This document shows positions 39,901 to 63,053 of a stretch of DNA of 64,000 nucleotides, piece after piece. The DNA is from Onchocerca volvulus (lineage: Eukaryota > Nematoda > Chromadorea > Rhabditida > Onchocercidae): positions 27,835,756 through 27,899,755 of the forward strand of contig HG738137.1 of the NCBI GenBank assembly GCA_000499405.2. The letters are read 5' to 3'. Both the position numbers and the translations under genes were made by a program. The notes under the pieces were generated by a model. The model was given only the letters and a program-made list of their open reading frames with translations, had not been told where the DNA came from and did no database searches. Position 1 is the first letter of the stretch. Every line of letters begins with the position of its first letter.

Positions 39901-42869
39901 ATCATGTTATATGTATCATAATTTTTTCTTATCACTTTTACTTTCCTTTAAACTATGATCTGGACATCTTATCATAGTCTAAAGGAAAGACCATCTAGTT
40001 ATAATTAACGTCGGACCATAAAGTCACATCATCACTGAGAGACGTATTGCACAAACAAACAAATAATTTTGGTTAATATTCATCTTATTTTATTTGCAGA
40101 AATGTAGAAGCATATAATCTAACTAAGGTCGTTGTTCATTTCATTTTTAACTAACGAAGTATAGCCGGTCCAGCTAGTCTATATAAATAAAAATGTAAGT
40201 GTTCGTTTGTTCAAAATCTTAAATCTCCGAAAGTTTTTAAACAGACGCCTATTCGAATGCAACGTTGCATGAAATTTTCAAATCAACCAATAAATAATAT
40301 GAACGTTGTGTAAAAATGAATAACGAACATTTACTTTTTTATTTATATTGAAGATTATTGTATTTTTAATTATTTTTTACAAACTTTTATTTCCTTTTTC
40401 TCAAGGGTCAATCACTTTATGTTCCCGGTTATCATAATAAAACCTGTAAAGAACTCGGTGTTGGCACATATGATGGAATACGTGTGGTAAGTATTTTGAG
40501 CAGTTTTCAAATTTTTATTAAATAAACATTTCCTTAAAACTCTTGCTTAGTTGTATAGAATTTTTTTATTAGCTAATTTAAGATATTTTTATTAGCAAAT
40601 TTAAAATGAAATGATTCATGCCGAAGGAAGTTTTTAATGGATGATGAAAGGGCATTTTTTCAAAAATATTCCTATTAACAAAATTATATAAATTATAAGA
40701 AAAAGTTGAGCAGTGATGAAAAAATTTGCTGGATGTTTTTAGAGAGTACTTTTTAAATTGAATTTACATCTGTTTGACAGAAATATTTCCTTATAATTTG
40801 AAAGATTTTTTTTTTTTCTTTTGATGGAAATCTGCGAAATATAAGACTGAGAATATTTCATTCAGTCATATCATGTGGAAATAACATTTTCTGCTAAAGC
40901 ATTATTGTGATGTATGACTTCACAAAGTTGCGAAAGAACGATAATCCGTTCAGTGAGCTATGTTGTCCACTTTGTCGACAACAAATTGATGGTGCATATT
41001 GTCGAAAAAAAAAAAATCAGTGAAATCAAAAATTATCATTAATTCTATTGATCTTTGCGAGGCTTTGTATGGAAAGGAGAAAGTAATCAAATGGATAATT
41101 GCTTGAAGAATATTAGATTCATAGACATACATAATGTAATTTACATAATTTTTATCATATTTCAGGTATATCCGGACACATCTTTAATTTTATGTCTTGA
41201 TATCTTGCTAAATAAGGGTGTTAGTGGTGTCCCAGTTGTAGAACATGAAACATTCCGAGTTGTGGATATGTATTCACGATTTGATGCGATCGGTATAGCA
41301 GTTGAAGATAAAATTGATGACCTTGATGTCACAGTGCAAGAAGCACTTGCTTTCCGGAATACTTTTAGGGTTTAGTTCATTTCTTTATAAAATGATATTA
41401 CGTGGGATTATACTAATAATCCGAATAGTAACAATAGTTTTATCAATTTCCTTCAAAAAAAAAAAAAAAAAAAAATGAATTAAATTTAAGTCATTCAATG
41501 CATAAATTATAAACGCCTATTCTAATTGTACTGAGGAAGCCATAACATTTTTGTGCTAAAACTTTAATTTTTTCTTTGAAATCTTTTTAAATTTTGAAAT
41601 TTTTTTGAATTTTGAAACTTTTATTAATATTTTTTTGTAGCTTGAAAAAGATCGTGTCGTTTCGATATCAGTAAAAGATTCATTCTGGACGGCGATTACG
41701 GTACTTGTTGAGAGGAATGTTCATCGACTTTGTGTTTTAAAAGATAATGGTGCAATTGAGGTAATTTCCCTTAGTTTTATATTTCTAGCATTTTATGTAG
41801 CATTTAAGGTCCATAAAGTCCTAGAATAATTTATGATATCATTTGGTTATCGAGAATAATTTGAAAGATGGTGATTTTTGAATTCAATAGTAGAAATGAT
41901 TCTGAATTCATAAATTCTGCATATTATGGACAATGACATTGTCGCATCTCTTAAACGGCTGGGATTTCATCAAATACTTTCTTATATTGAAAAGCATAAT
42001 TGCTGAAAATATTAATCTTTACGAATCCTCATTTTTTCATATTTATCTAATAGTTTATTTTTATTGCAGGGTTTAATTTCTTTATCTGATATAATAAATT
42101 TTTTGGTTGTTAATGTTGCCGAATCGCCATCAGAAAATCACCATTATTCTCGTTTAAATCAGCATTCTTCGCGGCGTCGCTCGTAAGCTTTTATTATTTT
42201 TAAATGGATTGCTTTGTTGAATTGAATTATTTGTTTGATATTGTAAAGATTCTGATAGTTTGATGTTTGTACGGATTAAATTAATTCTTTTATGATTATA
42301 TTAAAAATGAAAGCATACTTGTTATTTGACTATCTGGTAAAGGAATGCTACAGATTAAGATGCTACTGAAATTTTTAGGGAGTGGTGTGACTTTAGATAC
42401 TTCTTTAATTGAAATGAATTTGGTATTTGAATGAAAAGAAAACTTTTTCAGATTGGGAACACTTCCAGAAGGACTCGAATTGTTAGTTTTTTTTTTTTTT
42501 AAATTACAAAGAATTCGATGGAAAAAGAATATTTCATTAAGAAAGCAGGAAATTGGAGATTCTTAAAATACTCTACTATTTTTTTTTAATCAAGAATCTT
42601 CGATAGAATTTCTAAAAATATGAAAATATAATGTCAAAGCATGCAATAACCTTCCAAGAAACGACATAATGTTAAATGTATAAAGCAAAATCAAAATTGG
42701 CCTTTGCTGGCATTCGTAATTAGCAACTAGTTATTCGGAATTAGTTTTATTTTTCAGAACAAATGAAACAGAGGCGAAAACGGATGGCGAAGCTGAAGAA
42801 AAATTGGAAGAACCACATAATACTGGCGAACTTCGTCAGAAGTTTGGCACAATTTCAATGAATAATTGA
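27995..42869 (+). CDS. aakg: AMP-activated protein kinase gamma subunit (four CBS repeats)
   Basis: Thirteen phase-consistent exons: 27995-28047, 29015-29188, 30007-30081, 37749-37984, 38487-38586, 38907-39175, 39369-39426, 39759-39885, 40406-40486, 41166-41369, 41641-41760, 42070-42182 and 42758-42869. They predict about 573 residues. The gamma subunit binds AMP, ADP and ATP in its CBS repeats and controls the alpha kinase. CBS1 spans about 148-212 ([29 protein letters not shown]). CBS2 spans about 300-363 ([26 protein letters not shown]). CBS3 spans about 375-450 ([20 protein letters not shown]). CBS4 spans about 460-520 ([24 protein letters not shown]). The first 125 residues are a poorly conserved Ser/Arg-rich extension. 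An acidic insert of about 80 residues separates CBS1 from CBS2. The His-Arg pairs of CBS2 and CBS4 are kept, while the CBS3 arginine position reads NKGVS. The exon 1 donor (GTTTGT) is the weakest call, so the N-terminus is provisional. Confidence 0.88.
30549..33690 (+). mobile_element. Helitron H3, 3.1 kb, with decayed PIF1-like helicase
   Basis: The 5' end is A|TCTATATAAATAAAAATG and the 3' end CAGCTAA|T, matching the Helitron rules (TC...CTRR between A and T). Inside the left end is the conserved ACCTTGCATTCGAATAGGCGCG. Its inverse (CGTGTATTCGAATGCAAAGT at 33450-33469, then TTTTTATTTATATAGA at 33589-33604) lies before the 3' tail, so the terminal sequences form long inverted repeats. A tandem array of CCGCCTTCCTTTTTT/TCTCATTC units, three copies, fills 30716-30940. 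The helicase remnant is 31450-32870. The Rep/HUH half is absent. Confidence 0.8.
31450..32870 (+). pseudogene. PIF1-like Helitron helicase, broken
   Basis: Read in pieces across frames it follows the Helitron helicase order. Motif I is [11 protein letters not shown] at about 31657-31690 (the usual T/S after GK is R). Next come [29 protein letters not shown] with the DE box at about 31899, [28 protein letters not shown], and [20 protein letters not shown] at 32536-32595. A diverged C-terminus ends near 32860. Stops and frameshifts occur near 31798, 32223 and 32739 and throughout the last 130 nt. It is non-functional unless helped by another copy. Confidence 0.85.
34557..34600. repeat. Hairpin with 19-bp stem and one bulge
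   Basis: TTGCATCGATT-T-CATTAGTT pairs with AACTAATGAATCGATGCAA across a 5-nt loop, inside AMPK gamma intron 3. Confidence 0.75.
36448..36835. repeat. Imperfect foldback of about 100-nt arms
   Basis: The left arm at 36448-36545 (TCATTTTAATTT, AGTTGTTTAC, GCTTGTTTTTC, ATATGATATA) is matched by the inverse of 36725-36812. Divergence is considerable. It may be an old foldback element. Confidence 0.45.
38600..38621. repeat. TA microsatellite in AMPK gamma intron 5
   Basis: About ten TA units a few bases after the exon 5 donor region. Confidence 0.9.
39221..39266 (+). other. Candidate 46-nt poison exon in AMPK gamma
   Basis: Flanked by ATTTTCAG and GTAAGTAG, both strong. If included after exon 6 (phase 1) it reads AT GGA AAT GTA ATT TGA and stops. 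The 46-nt length would also shift the frame. Skipping it restores the conserved [10 protein letters not shown] junction, so I leave it out of the main model. Confidence 0.35.
40140..40366 (-). mobile_element. Short Helitron-family copy (H4), minus strand
   Basis: Read on the minus strand it starts near 40366 with TCTTCAATATAAATAAA and passes through CGTTGCATTCGAATAGGCGT. It then runs through TTTTGAACAAACGAACACTTACATTTTTATTTATATAGA and a tail with TAGCTGGACCGGCTATACTT. It lies in AMPK gamma intron 8. The exact 3' end is uncertain because the expected CTRR is not clear. Confidence 0.6.
42452..42481 (+). other. Candidate 30-nt cassette exon in AMPK gamma
   Basis: Preceded by CTTTTTCAG and followed by GTTAGT. 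It enters and leaves in phase 2 between exons 12 and 13, so inclusion would add ten residues (about [10 protein letters not shown]) without shifting the frame. It lies in the C-terminal tail after CBS4. Confidence 0.35.
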
Positions 42870-43198
42870 TCGTTTGCATTATGCTTGTATTGAATGAAGC
42901 AAAAATATGTAAATGACTTGAATTTTTTTGTAAATATAGAAATATTAATTTGTGATATTCTATTCGCTTCACTAATGTACTTTGGCATTTTATACGGGAA
43001 CATTGGTGATATTAGAAAATTTAAAACTCATTAAACTCGTTTTTTTAATTGAATAATTGTAGATTTATAATTAGACTGTTTTGATATATTTGAAATTTCG
43101 TGGATACACAATCTATTATTGGCATTGGTTAAATTCAGCTGTTTGTGACAAAATGTAGTGAAAAAATTCTATTTTCCTTGATGAATATTTTTGATAAT

Positions 43199-43204
43199 AA
43201 TAAA
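43199..43204 (+). other. Poly(A) signal, AMPK gamma
   Basis: AATAAA 330 nt after the stop codon, the first canonical hexamer in the 3' flank. Confidence 0.5.
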
Positions 43205-44178
43205 CATCTTATGCTGGATTATTTTGTCTTTCACCTGGAACTAGTTTATTGTTTTCTTTTTGTAGTAATATTAAAATGGAATGAATCATGACTTCACAAT
43301 ATTTTTTACTAATATTTCCAATTTTTTTTTCTTTTTTGTGGTTGTAGACCAAATTTCATTTATTTTTTTTTTTTTTAAACTACAATTAACATTACTAGTC
43401 ATATGTTTCTTTATTTTCTTTTCCTTTCGTTCAAAATGTTTCATATCTTTACATACCGTTACATAATGAGATTGCTTTGTTTTCGTTCTGTGTTGTAAAT
43501 AACAAGGTTTGTTGTGTTTTCCGTTTCATTTATTTATTTATTTTTTTTTTCACTTTTTTAGCTCAAATAATTTTTAACGATAATAGCATACTTAAAAATG
43601 CTCATATGATTATGATAATTCTTTTGAAATGCATTAAACAGGGAAACTTTCCTTTTCTGAATATAAACTCAGAAATGCTTTTATTGCATTTGGACAATTG
43701 CTATTTTTTATTTCCTGGACGATAATTCTGTTGTATTTTGTGAACTTATAAAATGATGGCCTATTGGTATTTTTATCTTAACTTTAATCTTAAAGCTTAG
43801 TACATTTATGTGGCTTTTAGAGTGTGGACAATCAAGACAAATCATTTTATTTCCAAAATTGATAGTTTTTATAAAAATGCTTATCTTAGTAAAAGATAAA
43901 TAATAGTAATGTCGATAAGTGATAATTGTTATCATTGTGATTTAAAATGTCTGGTATAATTGTTTAGTTTGTGTCTTGTTTTATGTATGAAATTCTGTCT
44001 TGTGATATGTATATTTAAGATATTTAATATATTTGTAAGTAAATATATAGCTTTCAGAAGTAGATATTATTTGGATTTTTGAAATGCTGTGAAATTGGAA
44101 ATTGTATCATATTAATTATTTCCATCCTGCTATTTTATATATTTTGTTTAGTTTTTAATTATGCTGAATTCATTGCTA

Positions 44179-44179
<1 letters not shown>

Positions 44180-44210
<31 letters not shown>
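44180..44210. repeat. Poly-A run of 31
   Basis: Uninterrupted adenines. This is one of the longest of many homopolymers here and a likely site of assembly length error. Confidence 0.95.
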
Positions 44211-44211
<1 letters not shown>

Positions 44212-46178
44212 AGCAGTAACTGATATGATATAATAGTAAAGTTTGAAAATCAGAAAGAAGGAAAAGAAAGAAATTGAAAAGGAAACAGTTACAGGTATTA
44301 ATCTTTGATCAGTTCCCTGTTGAAAAAATTAAACATTAAATAAAAACGGAAATTATATTTAACTGTCTTAACTAGAAACTGACATCATATGTTTTAGTAT
44401 TGAAAAGTTATACTTAAGAAATGTGTCCTATAGTTCAACTGATGAGAAATTTCGAATGTATTACTGTGTTAAATTTTGATTATTGATTCTTGGAAAAAAC
44501 AACATCGTGTGTGTTACTTGAAAAAAATTCTTTTTTTTTGAAAATTCAAGAAGTTTTTACTGTTTTTGAGATTCATGAATAGAATTGGTTTTTTTTTTTT
44601 CGAATTCGGTTTCTCCGGTTTTTTTTTCCTTTTTTTTTTTTTATTTGTATGCCGAGAAATCATGGTATTTATTGGATGTATTTAAATTAATATTTTAGAT
44701 CCTACTGCGTGTTTTTTTTCTGTAATTTAGAGAAATGACTGGTATCAGGTCTCATTTGTTTGATGCAATTTTTTTGTTTAGTGCTCATCTAAATATATTT
44801 TCCGAATATCATTGAAAAAAGAGCATTACAAGAATCTCCGGTGAAGTTCTAATTTGGGCCATCAACAAGTTGTAAAATACAAGAATTTTCAACAGGTTAC
44901 AAAATTTTGGGTAATTGAAGATTCAAATGTCTGTTGAACTGATGCTCAATTTTATAAATAAAATTCGGTCTACAAGTGATAAGTTGCAAACGAACTAATA
45001 GATTTCTTCAAATTCATAACCTCAAATTTCAAATTTTGCATGTTATTTGGATTATATTCGAAACTCGAACTTGGCGACATTAATTTAGTACTCTAGTAGT
45101 ACCGATAAAAAATGAAATTGCTGGAATCTGAAGTAAGTAATTCATCAAATTAACTCATAAAATATATGGGGAAATCTTCAGATTTGCACTATTTTCGAGA
45201 GAAAAAAATTCTTAAAAGTTACCGAAAGTCTCAAGAATTCAGACTGTTAAAGTATCAGTAAATGAGAAGTAATGTTTTTTCAATGCAAATTATTTTGTTA
45301 CAATTTTTCATTTATCAATCTGATTGAAAGTGATAAAAATTTCACTAAAATTTTGCTTATACTTCCAAAAAGTTCGAAATAGAAATTTCATTTGCTTTTC
45401 CTAATTTTCCCTGGCTAATTAATTCATAATTACAAAATGCACGGAAAATGAAAAATCTCACATACAAAAAAAATTTTAAAAAGTTTTTGATAAACAAAGA
45501 AAAAATTGTGAAAAAAATTGCTCGATAAATGAAAAAAATCAATTTTTTGATGGGTGCCTTAGTTCATCATTTGTTATCAGCGCAATATTTTAAAATTTAC
45601 ACAAAAAAAAATTGAGCAAATACTGCGAGAAGCTTATTGCAGTACATGTTGAAAATTAAACTTAGATTTTTGAACTTCATTCATATCACGAGTATTGTTT
45701 TCGTTTTCTTTTTTTTTTTTTTTTTTTTAAATTGTTTTTTTTTTTTAAATTTACTTGCGTCTTCTTTCAAATATAAAAATTTCTATAGGAAAAAAAGACA
45801 AAAGATGGATAACCAAATTGAACGAAATTAGAAAAGTCAATTTAATTAAAATAATCGAAAATATTTGGGTGAATAGACACAAAAAATCCAATAATCGTTT
45901 TCTTATTATTTAAATAAACAAAATAATTGCAAGTTTGTTTGAACATCCATTAACAATCATCCAATTCATTCATTAAAACTATAATTTACTACGATACCTG
46001 TAGATGATACATTTTGCATTTAAAGAATTTTAACAATTTTTTAATCGATATTTATGCTAATTTTATTTATATAATTTGTGTGAATGTAAGGTGTAATATT
46101 ATATAAAAGAATCGATATTTTTTTTTTTTTTTTGCAAATGATGAAAAATATGAATGAAATAAAACGAACTATTTTTAT

Positions 46179-46375
46179 CTATATAAATAAAAAGATGTAA
46201 AAGTTCATTGTTCATTTTCTCACAACGCTTCAAGTTTTTTACCGATTGATTTGGAATTTTAACACAACGTTGCATTCGAATAGATGCGTTTTTCGGAGGT
46301 TTACAATTTTGAACAAACGAACATTTGTATTTTTATTTATCTAGATTTGTTGGAGCCGGCCATACTTAGCGTCAG
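46179..46375 (+). mobile_element. Short Helitron-family copy (H5)
   Basis: A|TCTATATAAATAAAAAG at the left, CACAACGTTGCATTCGAATA at about 46262-46281, and the inverse terminal piece TTTTGAACAAACGAACATTT then TTTTTATTTATCTAG near 46330. A GGAGCCGGCCATACTTAGCG tail follows, with no clear CTRR end. Non-coding deletion derivative. Confidence 0.6.
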
Positions 46376-47299
46376 CGAATTTGAAAATAAAATTAACAGA
46401 TGACGATGATGAAGTTTTGTTTATGAATAATGACACTTTTCAATTTGATTAACTCAGTTCTTTTGCATACATGTTAAAATTTATATATTTGTTGTCTGCT
46501 TTTATCTGTCTAAGAATGGAAATTTTGCGGAAAAAATTTATTTAAATGAGATGAAACTTGCTTTATTTTTTCATTGTTTTTTCTTTCGTTCTTCGATAGT
46601 TGTCAATTCATAACTCTTAAAAAGTATGATATTCTTCTTAAAATACTATTACGTATTTTTACATTTGCTTACGTGGTTTATTTCATTCAATTCCATTTCA
46701 TGCCAGTTTATTTCTTTCTCAACTTCCCTCATCTAATACAAAATTTTTCAATTATATATTTATGTACTACATTTTCACGAATATAAATGATGGATATTTG
46801 TTGTAGTTTATTTCAGATTAAATCTGGCTAAAGAATAAACAGAATGGATTATTAATTTGAAAATTAATATTCATAATTTAATTCTAAATATTTTATTTAC
46901 TTGTTAAAAAAAGTGAAATAATTCTGTAAGAAAGGAAAATAGAGAAGGAAATAATAATAATTTAACATCCCTTACATAATTTATGTTTATCAATTGAATT
47001 TAAAAGGAACTGGATTGATAATGTGACAAACTAGCTTCAATAGTCGATCGATATATTGCCATATCATATGAGCACAAAAGTTATACATATAAACATACAC
47101 ATGCAGACAAATGCAATCATTAAATATGCTATTAATATTTGTTGTCTAATATGTCGCAATTCGATGTTTCAATTTTTCCTTCTCAGATTTTTTTGATTCT
47201 TAGTTTTTTTTTTCTTCACTTTTTTTTAATAGTAAGTTGTTCCTTTTTTTGCTAGGTTATATTGTATGAACTGATCATAATTATCTATAAAACACATTA

Positions 47300-47440
47300 G
47301 TTTAATGATCTGACCTTAAATTATCATATCTACCTAAAGACCTGACCTTAAACTATCTTATTCGTCCAAAGATAAGGTTTTAAACTATCATATCTGTCCA
47401 AGAATTGATCTTTAAACTATTTTATTTGTCTAACTGTCCT
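47300..47440. repeat. Minisatellite, about 37-bp unit x 4
   Basis: Degenerate units built on CCTTAAACTATCATATCTGT followed by CCAAAGA. A 9-bp hairpin (GTCCTCTC...GAGAGGAC, 47436-47455) closes the array. Confidence 0.7.
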
Positions 47441-47861
47441 CTCTGTTGAGAGGACAAATGAAAAAATAAAAATCGATGTGTAAAATCCCAACATATATTG
47501 CAATCCTCGCAACTGCACGCTATTCTGTGGTAGAGCATCCTCCGTTGCATGTACGTACGTATATATATATAAATAGAACCGGCCATTTCATTTCATTTTT
47601 CATTTGAACTTTTCTTTAATGTATACATATTGATGTACTTACCAACTGCTTCAACATTAAGTATAGGCATATTTATATTGTCACTCCTGTGAACGATCAA
47701 ATTCCAAAATTTCTGGACGATCAGATCCCAAAATTCTCAAAATTACTGTTTAAATAATAGCATTCTTCAAGAATTCTTCAACAATTATCCCGTAGTTTTA
47801 TTTTGCAGAAAAATAATTTGATTTTTCTCCAAACTTCACACATTTTTGAAACTTTTTTTTC

Positions 47862-47945
47862 CGCTATATTTCGCTATTTTTTCCACTATATTTCGCAATT
47901 TTTCTCCACTGTATTTCGCAACTTCTTTCCCATATTTTGCAGCAT
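47862..47945. repeat. Minisatellite, about 24-bp unit x 3-4
   Basis: CCACTATATTTCGCAATTTTT-type units with increasing divergence. They generate the short open frames seen on both strands. Confidence 0.65.
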
Positions 47946-50920
47946 TTTATTTTTATTTCTATTTTTCTTCTTTCCCAGCATATTTTATCGCTCTTACCAT
48001 TAAAATGCGTAATTGCATATGAAAGGCAAGAGTGATGAATATATTGATTTCTTCGCCACAAGTCATAATTCGATCATTTTTCCTAAACTTGACAAATTTT
48101 CTTTTTTTTTTCGTTTAAATTTAATTTTCTCAGCGAAATTGCTTTTTCAAATTCAAATTGTCTCTCATATTCATTTTTTCTCTTTTCTCTCTCTTTCTTC
48201 CTGCTAGCCATACCATTCAATAATCGATCAATTTTCCTCATTTTCTGGATGAATCAAATGTTAGGAAAAACGAATTAATAATGTTTTTTGAACTTCGGAT
48301 AAAAATAAAAAGAAGGAGAAAGTGGGAAGATCGATGAGATTCTGAGCAATAAATTTTGTGGATTCCTCCTTTATATTTCATTTTTTTTTTTTTCATGAGT
48401 GAGAATTTAAATTGGAGATCATTCAGGTGTCCTATTTCATTCATCTCTTCTGATACCAATGAACATTTTATGGACAGAACTAATCGTCGCATTATTTTAT
48501 TAACTCTCTAACTAAGATTTCTCATAATTGATTAATTCTTTGTTTTCTTGCATAATCCTTCATGGATCAAAAAGTGAAAACTGCGTGTAAATTCAGTAAA
48601 TGATTTACGACGAACAATTTTCGAAAAAACGAAATATTAAACCAAATTTTCAAATTTTTTATATCATTAACATTGCAAAAGATTTTAAAATGAATACTGA
48701 AAAGGATCAATATTCGAACTTTCGATTTACTTATCTTCAACATGAAATAGAAACTCTAAAACTTATTCTGTGTCTGTAATATTTTTGATCAATGTAAAAT
48801 AATAAAAATCTTCTAGTTTTATTTTATTGATTGAAAATAGCATTAATTTGATTTCTTCTAAATATATTTTGGTATAAATTACGTAAATATTTAAATTTTG
48901 GGATGATAAATACTAAATTTATTAAAAATTAATTGAATATACAAGCTGACCTAATTGTTTTTTCTGCCTTTAACTGTTAGTTTGATATAAATTTCACGTG
49001 AGAGGATGCTGTATGAAAAATTTGATAATTCTAATAAAATTCAATAATTTTTTATATCCAAGTGAAAAAATTTATGATAAATATTTTGTAATGCATAAAT
49101 TTTTCCCAATATTTCCTTTTCTGTATTATCTGTTATCTTTTCTATATCATTTTTATCTGGTTTGTCTCTCATTTTTTCATTTTTTTTTTTTTTTTTTTAC
49201 GAATATCAACGAGTAAGTTAGACTTCAGAGATAAAACAACTTATTTAAAACATTTTTTGAAGCTAAAGATTTATGTCGATAATTTGAGCGTGATTTTTTT
49301 TTCTTTTTTATTTGATATTTTTACAAACAATTTATTCGTAAACAGCAATTTGCTGTAGATTGAAATGCTTCATATCGACGAGCATTTATTTTTCCCGATA
49401 TAATCTTTCTGATTTGTTTTTTACATTTCTCTCTTCATATGATACCTACATTCGTCGTTTGCTCAATCTCGCAAAATATAACAATTTAAAGAGGATTTTT
49501 TAGACTCATTACTAATGAATAAGTTTTCCAAGCAGAAGTTACGCTTTAATGATTTAACTGTTGTGTTTAAATCTTTTCTCACATCAAACAAATAAACTAT
49601 CTATAAATAAAATTAAAAGTCATTCTTCAAAGATCAAAAAATTGTTGCGTTTCAAACTTTTCTTAGTGCCTGATGTTCACCTTTAAATTTTTATTTTTAA
49701 TACTTAATTGAAGATGCAAATTTTATGCATTTCTCGATATCAATAGAGTAATTACTCTTAATTTGATATTTTTATCTTTTTCACATATTTTCCCCGATTC
49801 TATCATTGCATATTAATTATGTTTTTTTCAGCATGCAACAATCGTTTGATTCCCTTTTTTTTTATTAGTAAATTTTCAATGTTTTTTCAATAATTTATGA
49901 TAAAAAATTAACTCGTTAAAAAATTAAAAATGTAAGGAAGATTGACAAATTTGCTTTTATTAATATATCCACGATTTCCTTGCATTAAAATTTTTTTTCA
50001 TTTGCTTAAAACCTTAAAATTTTGGATTTTTCTGCTTTTTCGCTCTGAATTTTAAGTTTCATTTTGAATAGCTGAAACTGAATTTTGCATCTGGCTTGTT
50101 CTGATTTGCACGAATTCGATTTTTGCAACATTTAACATTTTATCTTTTAAAATTGAAAATTATTTGTCGCCGTAATATTCCTCCCCAATAGTGCAAAATA
50201 TTGATGTATTAAATTGCACTAATGAATTTTTACATACTATTGATAGGTAAATGTTATATCATTTGTTTTACCAACAAAACGGAGAGGTTTTATTTTTTTT
50301 TTTCTTCTCCAGCACTGCTGATAGTTGTATGCATGTTTCTTTTCTCTCTTTAATATTAAATTGAACTCTGAATAAATTTGATTCTTTAAATCATTGGATA
50401 TAAAAGAAATTCCAACTTGTTGATAATAGAGGGGAAAGAAAAACTGAAAAAAAAAAAAAAAAAAAACTGGTTTTCTTCATTTGTGATCTACTGCCTTAAA
50501 GAAAAAAAAGGACAAACATAAATATTAGTCTTCTTATTTTGTTATGTTAATCATCATTCAATTGTAATTTATACCTTTAGATCATCTTTGCCACTGAAAT
50601 GAAAATCGGAAAATTATTTTAAATTATTTCACGTATCGGTAGATTTCAACTATTTAAAAATATCATTTTCATTCCTCGTTTAAGCTTGCATAAAAAATCC
50701 TAAAAATTAAAAAAGAAGCAATGGACTTTCAATTTCATTTTCTGATAGGTTAAAAAAAAAATTTACTTAATTGAAAATTGATTTAAATAGCAAAAAATGA
50801 AGAAGGAAAAAGAGCGAAGGCTGACTAGAAAATGAGCAAAGATTTACGTTTTTGCGTCATTTTTTTCTTTTTTTTTTTTTTTTTTTAACAAAGATATTAA
50901 AGAAATGGATTTCTAAATTT

Positions 50921-50923
50921 CAG
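50921..50923 (+). promoter_or_regulatory. Candidate SL trans-splice acceptor, glutamate dehydrogenase
   Basis: AAATTTCAG lies 27 nt upstream of the ATG at 50951. The leader ends in a run of A directly before the start codon. Confidence 0.55.
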
Positions 50924-50950
50924 GATAAGTGATCATTTAAAAAAAAAAAA

Positions 50951-57831
<6,881 letters not shown>

Positions 57832-57967
57832 TTCAACATGTATTTTATAGGTGTAACTGATTTGTGTTTATTTTTTATGACAAGAAAAAAAAAAGAAAAC
57901 ACCGGTTGTTTTCATTGTATTTCATCTCTTCTTTTACTTTTCACTCCTATCTATTTTTCTAATTTAA

Positions 57968-57979
57968 AATAAAAATAAA
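57968..57979 (+). other. Poly(A) signals, glutamate dehydrogenase
   Basis: Two consecutive AATAAA hexamers about 140 nt after the stop codon. Confidence 0.6.
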
Positions 57980-58491
57980 AGAATGTTTATTACGTGGGAT
58001 TAGATTATCTCATGCAATATTTGGAATGATCATTTTTTCCTAGATATGATATTTTCATATGATTTGCTTTGATTTGTAACAAATATTGATTTTTGCTGAC
58101 AACAATAAAAGATATGATATGTCGGCTTCCACTTACCGATACTCTCAAACATGTATCACAAAACAGGATAAACTATTTTATCAGATGTCGATGATAATGA
58201 CTGAAATTCTTAGTATATCGGAAAAAAAAAATTCTTTTGGTGAGATGTGCGTGTTGCATTCTGCGATCTGGTCGGTTGCACATTGCATCGGAGTCGCATA
58301 AAAAAATCGATAATTCATGCCATTTCACGATGGTCATTTATTTAGGTTGTAAATTGGTTGGTTGGTCGGTTGTTGTTCTGACGTGTGTTGTGCGCATTCT
58401 GCTTTTTTTTCATGTGAAATTGTGTTTCGTGGACGTTGCTACATTGAACTTTCATATTTTGTTCCATTTTCATGGGATTTTTCCGTTTTAG
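57980..58491 (+). promoter_or_regulatory. Intergenic region before UAP56
   Basis: About 0.5 kb, less AT-rich at 58230-58400 (TGCATTCTGCGATCTGG, TTGGTTGGTCGGTTG) than spacers elsewhere. The probable promoter for the helicase gene is here. No TATA box or named site can be assigned with confidence. Confidence 0.35.
58490..58491 (+). promoter_or_regulatory. Candidate SL trans-splice acceptor, UAP56
   Basis: CCGTTTTAG lies 62 nt upstream of the ATG at 58554, with no intervening ATG. Confidence 0.45.
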
Positions 58492-58553
58492 ATCAAGCCT
58501 TTTTACGTTAATCCAGCTATCTAATTGATTGAAGATCGTATCAAGAAAGAGTA

Positions 58554-62561
<4,008 letters not shown>

Positions 62562-62602
62562 GAGAAAAATGTCATGAATTATTTGCGTATTTGGTGACGC
62601 GC

Positions 62603-62608
62603 AATAAA
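62603..62608 (+). other. Poly(A) signal, UAP56
   Basis: AATAAA 42 nt after the stop codon. The next gene's acceptor is about 450 nt further on. Confidence 0.6.
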
Positions 62609-63053
62609 AGACTATTGCAAAGAAATTGTTGTTGTTGAAGAGAAATTTCCTTTAAGTTTAGTAGTGTGTCTTGTTTATCAGAAATTGTTCTCATAATATT
62701 AACGTTACAATTGTTTACAAGAAATGAATTTTTTTTCTTTTTTGTGTACCTTTTGAAATTATTGTATTGTTTTATTTTTTGATACCATAAATTTGTATTA
62801 TTTGAAAATTTCAATGTGAGGTCATACAAAATTGTGCATATCAAGTCAAAGGAGTATAGAATTTTTTCTGTTGATCAGGTAGACTGAATTATAGGATGCG
62901 TATAAAGAAAATTTAGAAAGAAAAATCATAAATAAGCTTGATTTGAGGAAGGCATGCAGTCAGGATCTGTGTTTTTCTGGTTACTTTGATGTAGATGTTT
63001 GCATAAAATTATAAAACACAGCTGTTGGTTCACAATGTGCTCTTTATTTTTTT

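Larger units (their letters stand above)
43205..50920. other. Spacer between AMPK gamma and glutamate dehydrogenase
   Basis: No recognisable gene. Contents are an A31 run (44180-44210), Helitron-family copy H5 (46179-46375), two minisatellites (47300-47440, 47862-47945) and many A/T homopolymers. Confidence 0.5.

Noticed and set aside
47515..47560. TCTGTGGTAGAGCATCC resembles a tRNA D-arm or A box
   Set aside because: No anticodon arm, B box or acceptor stem can be built around it.
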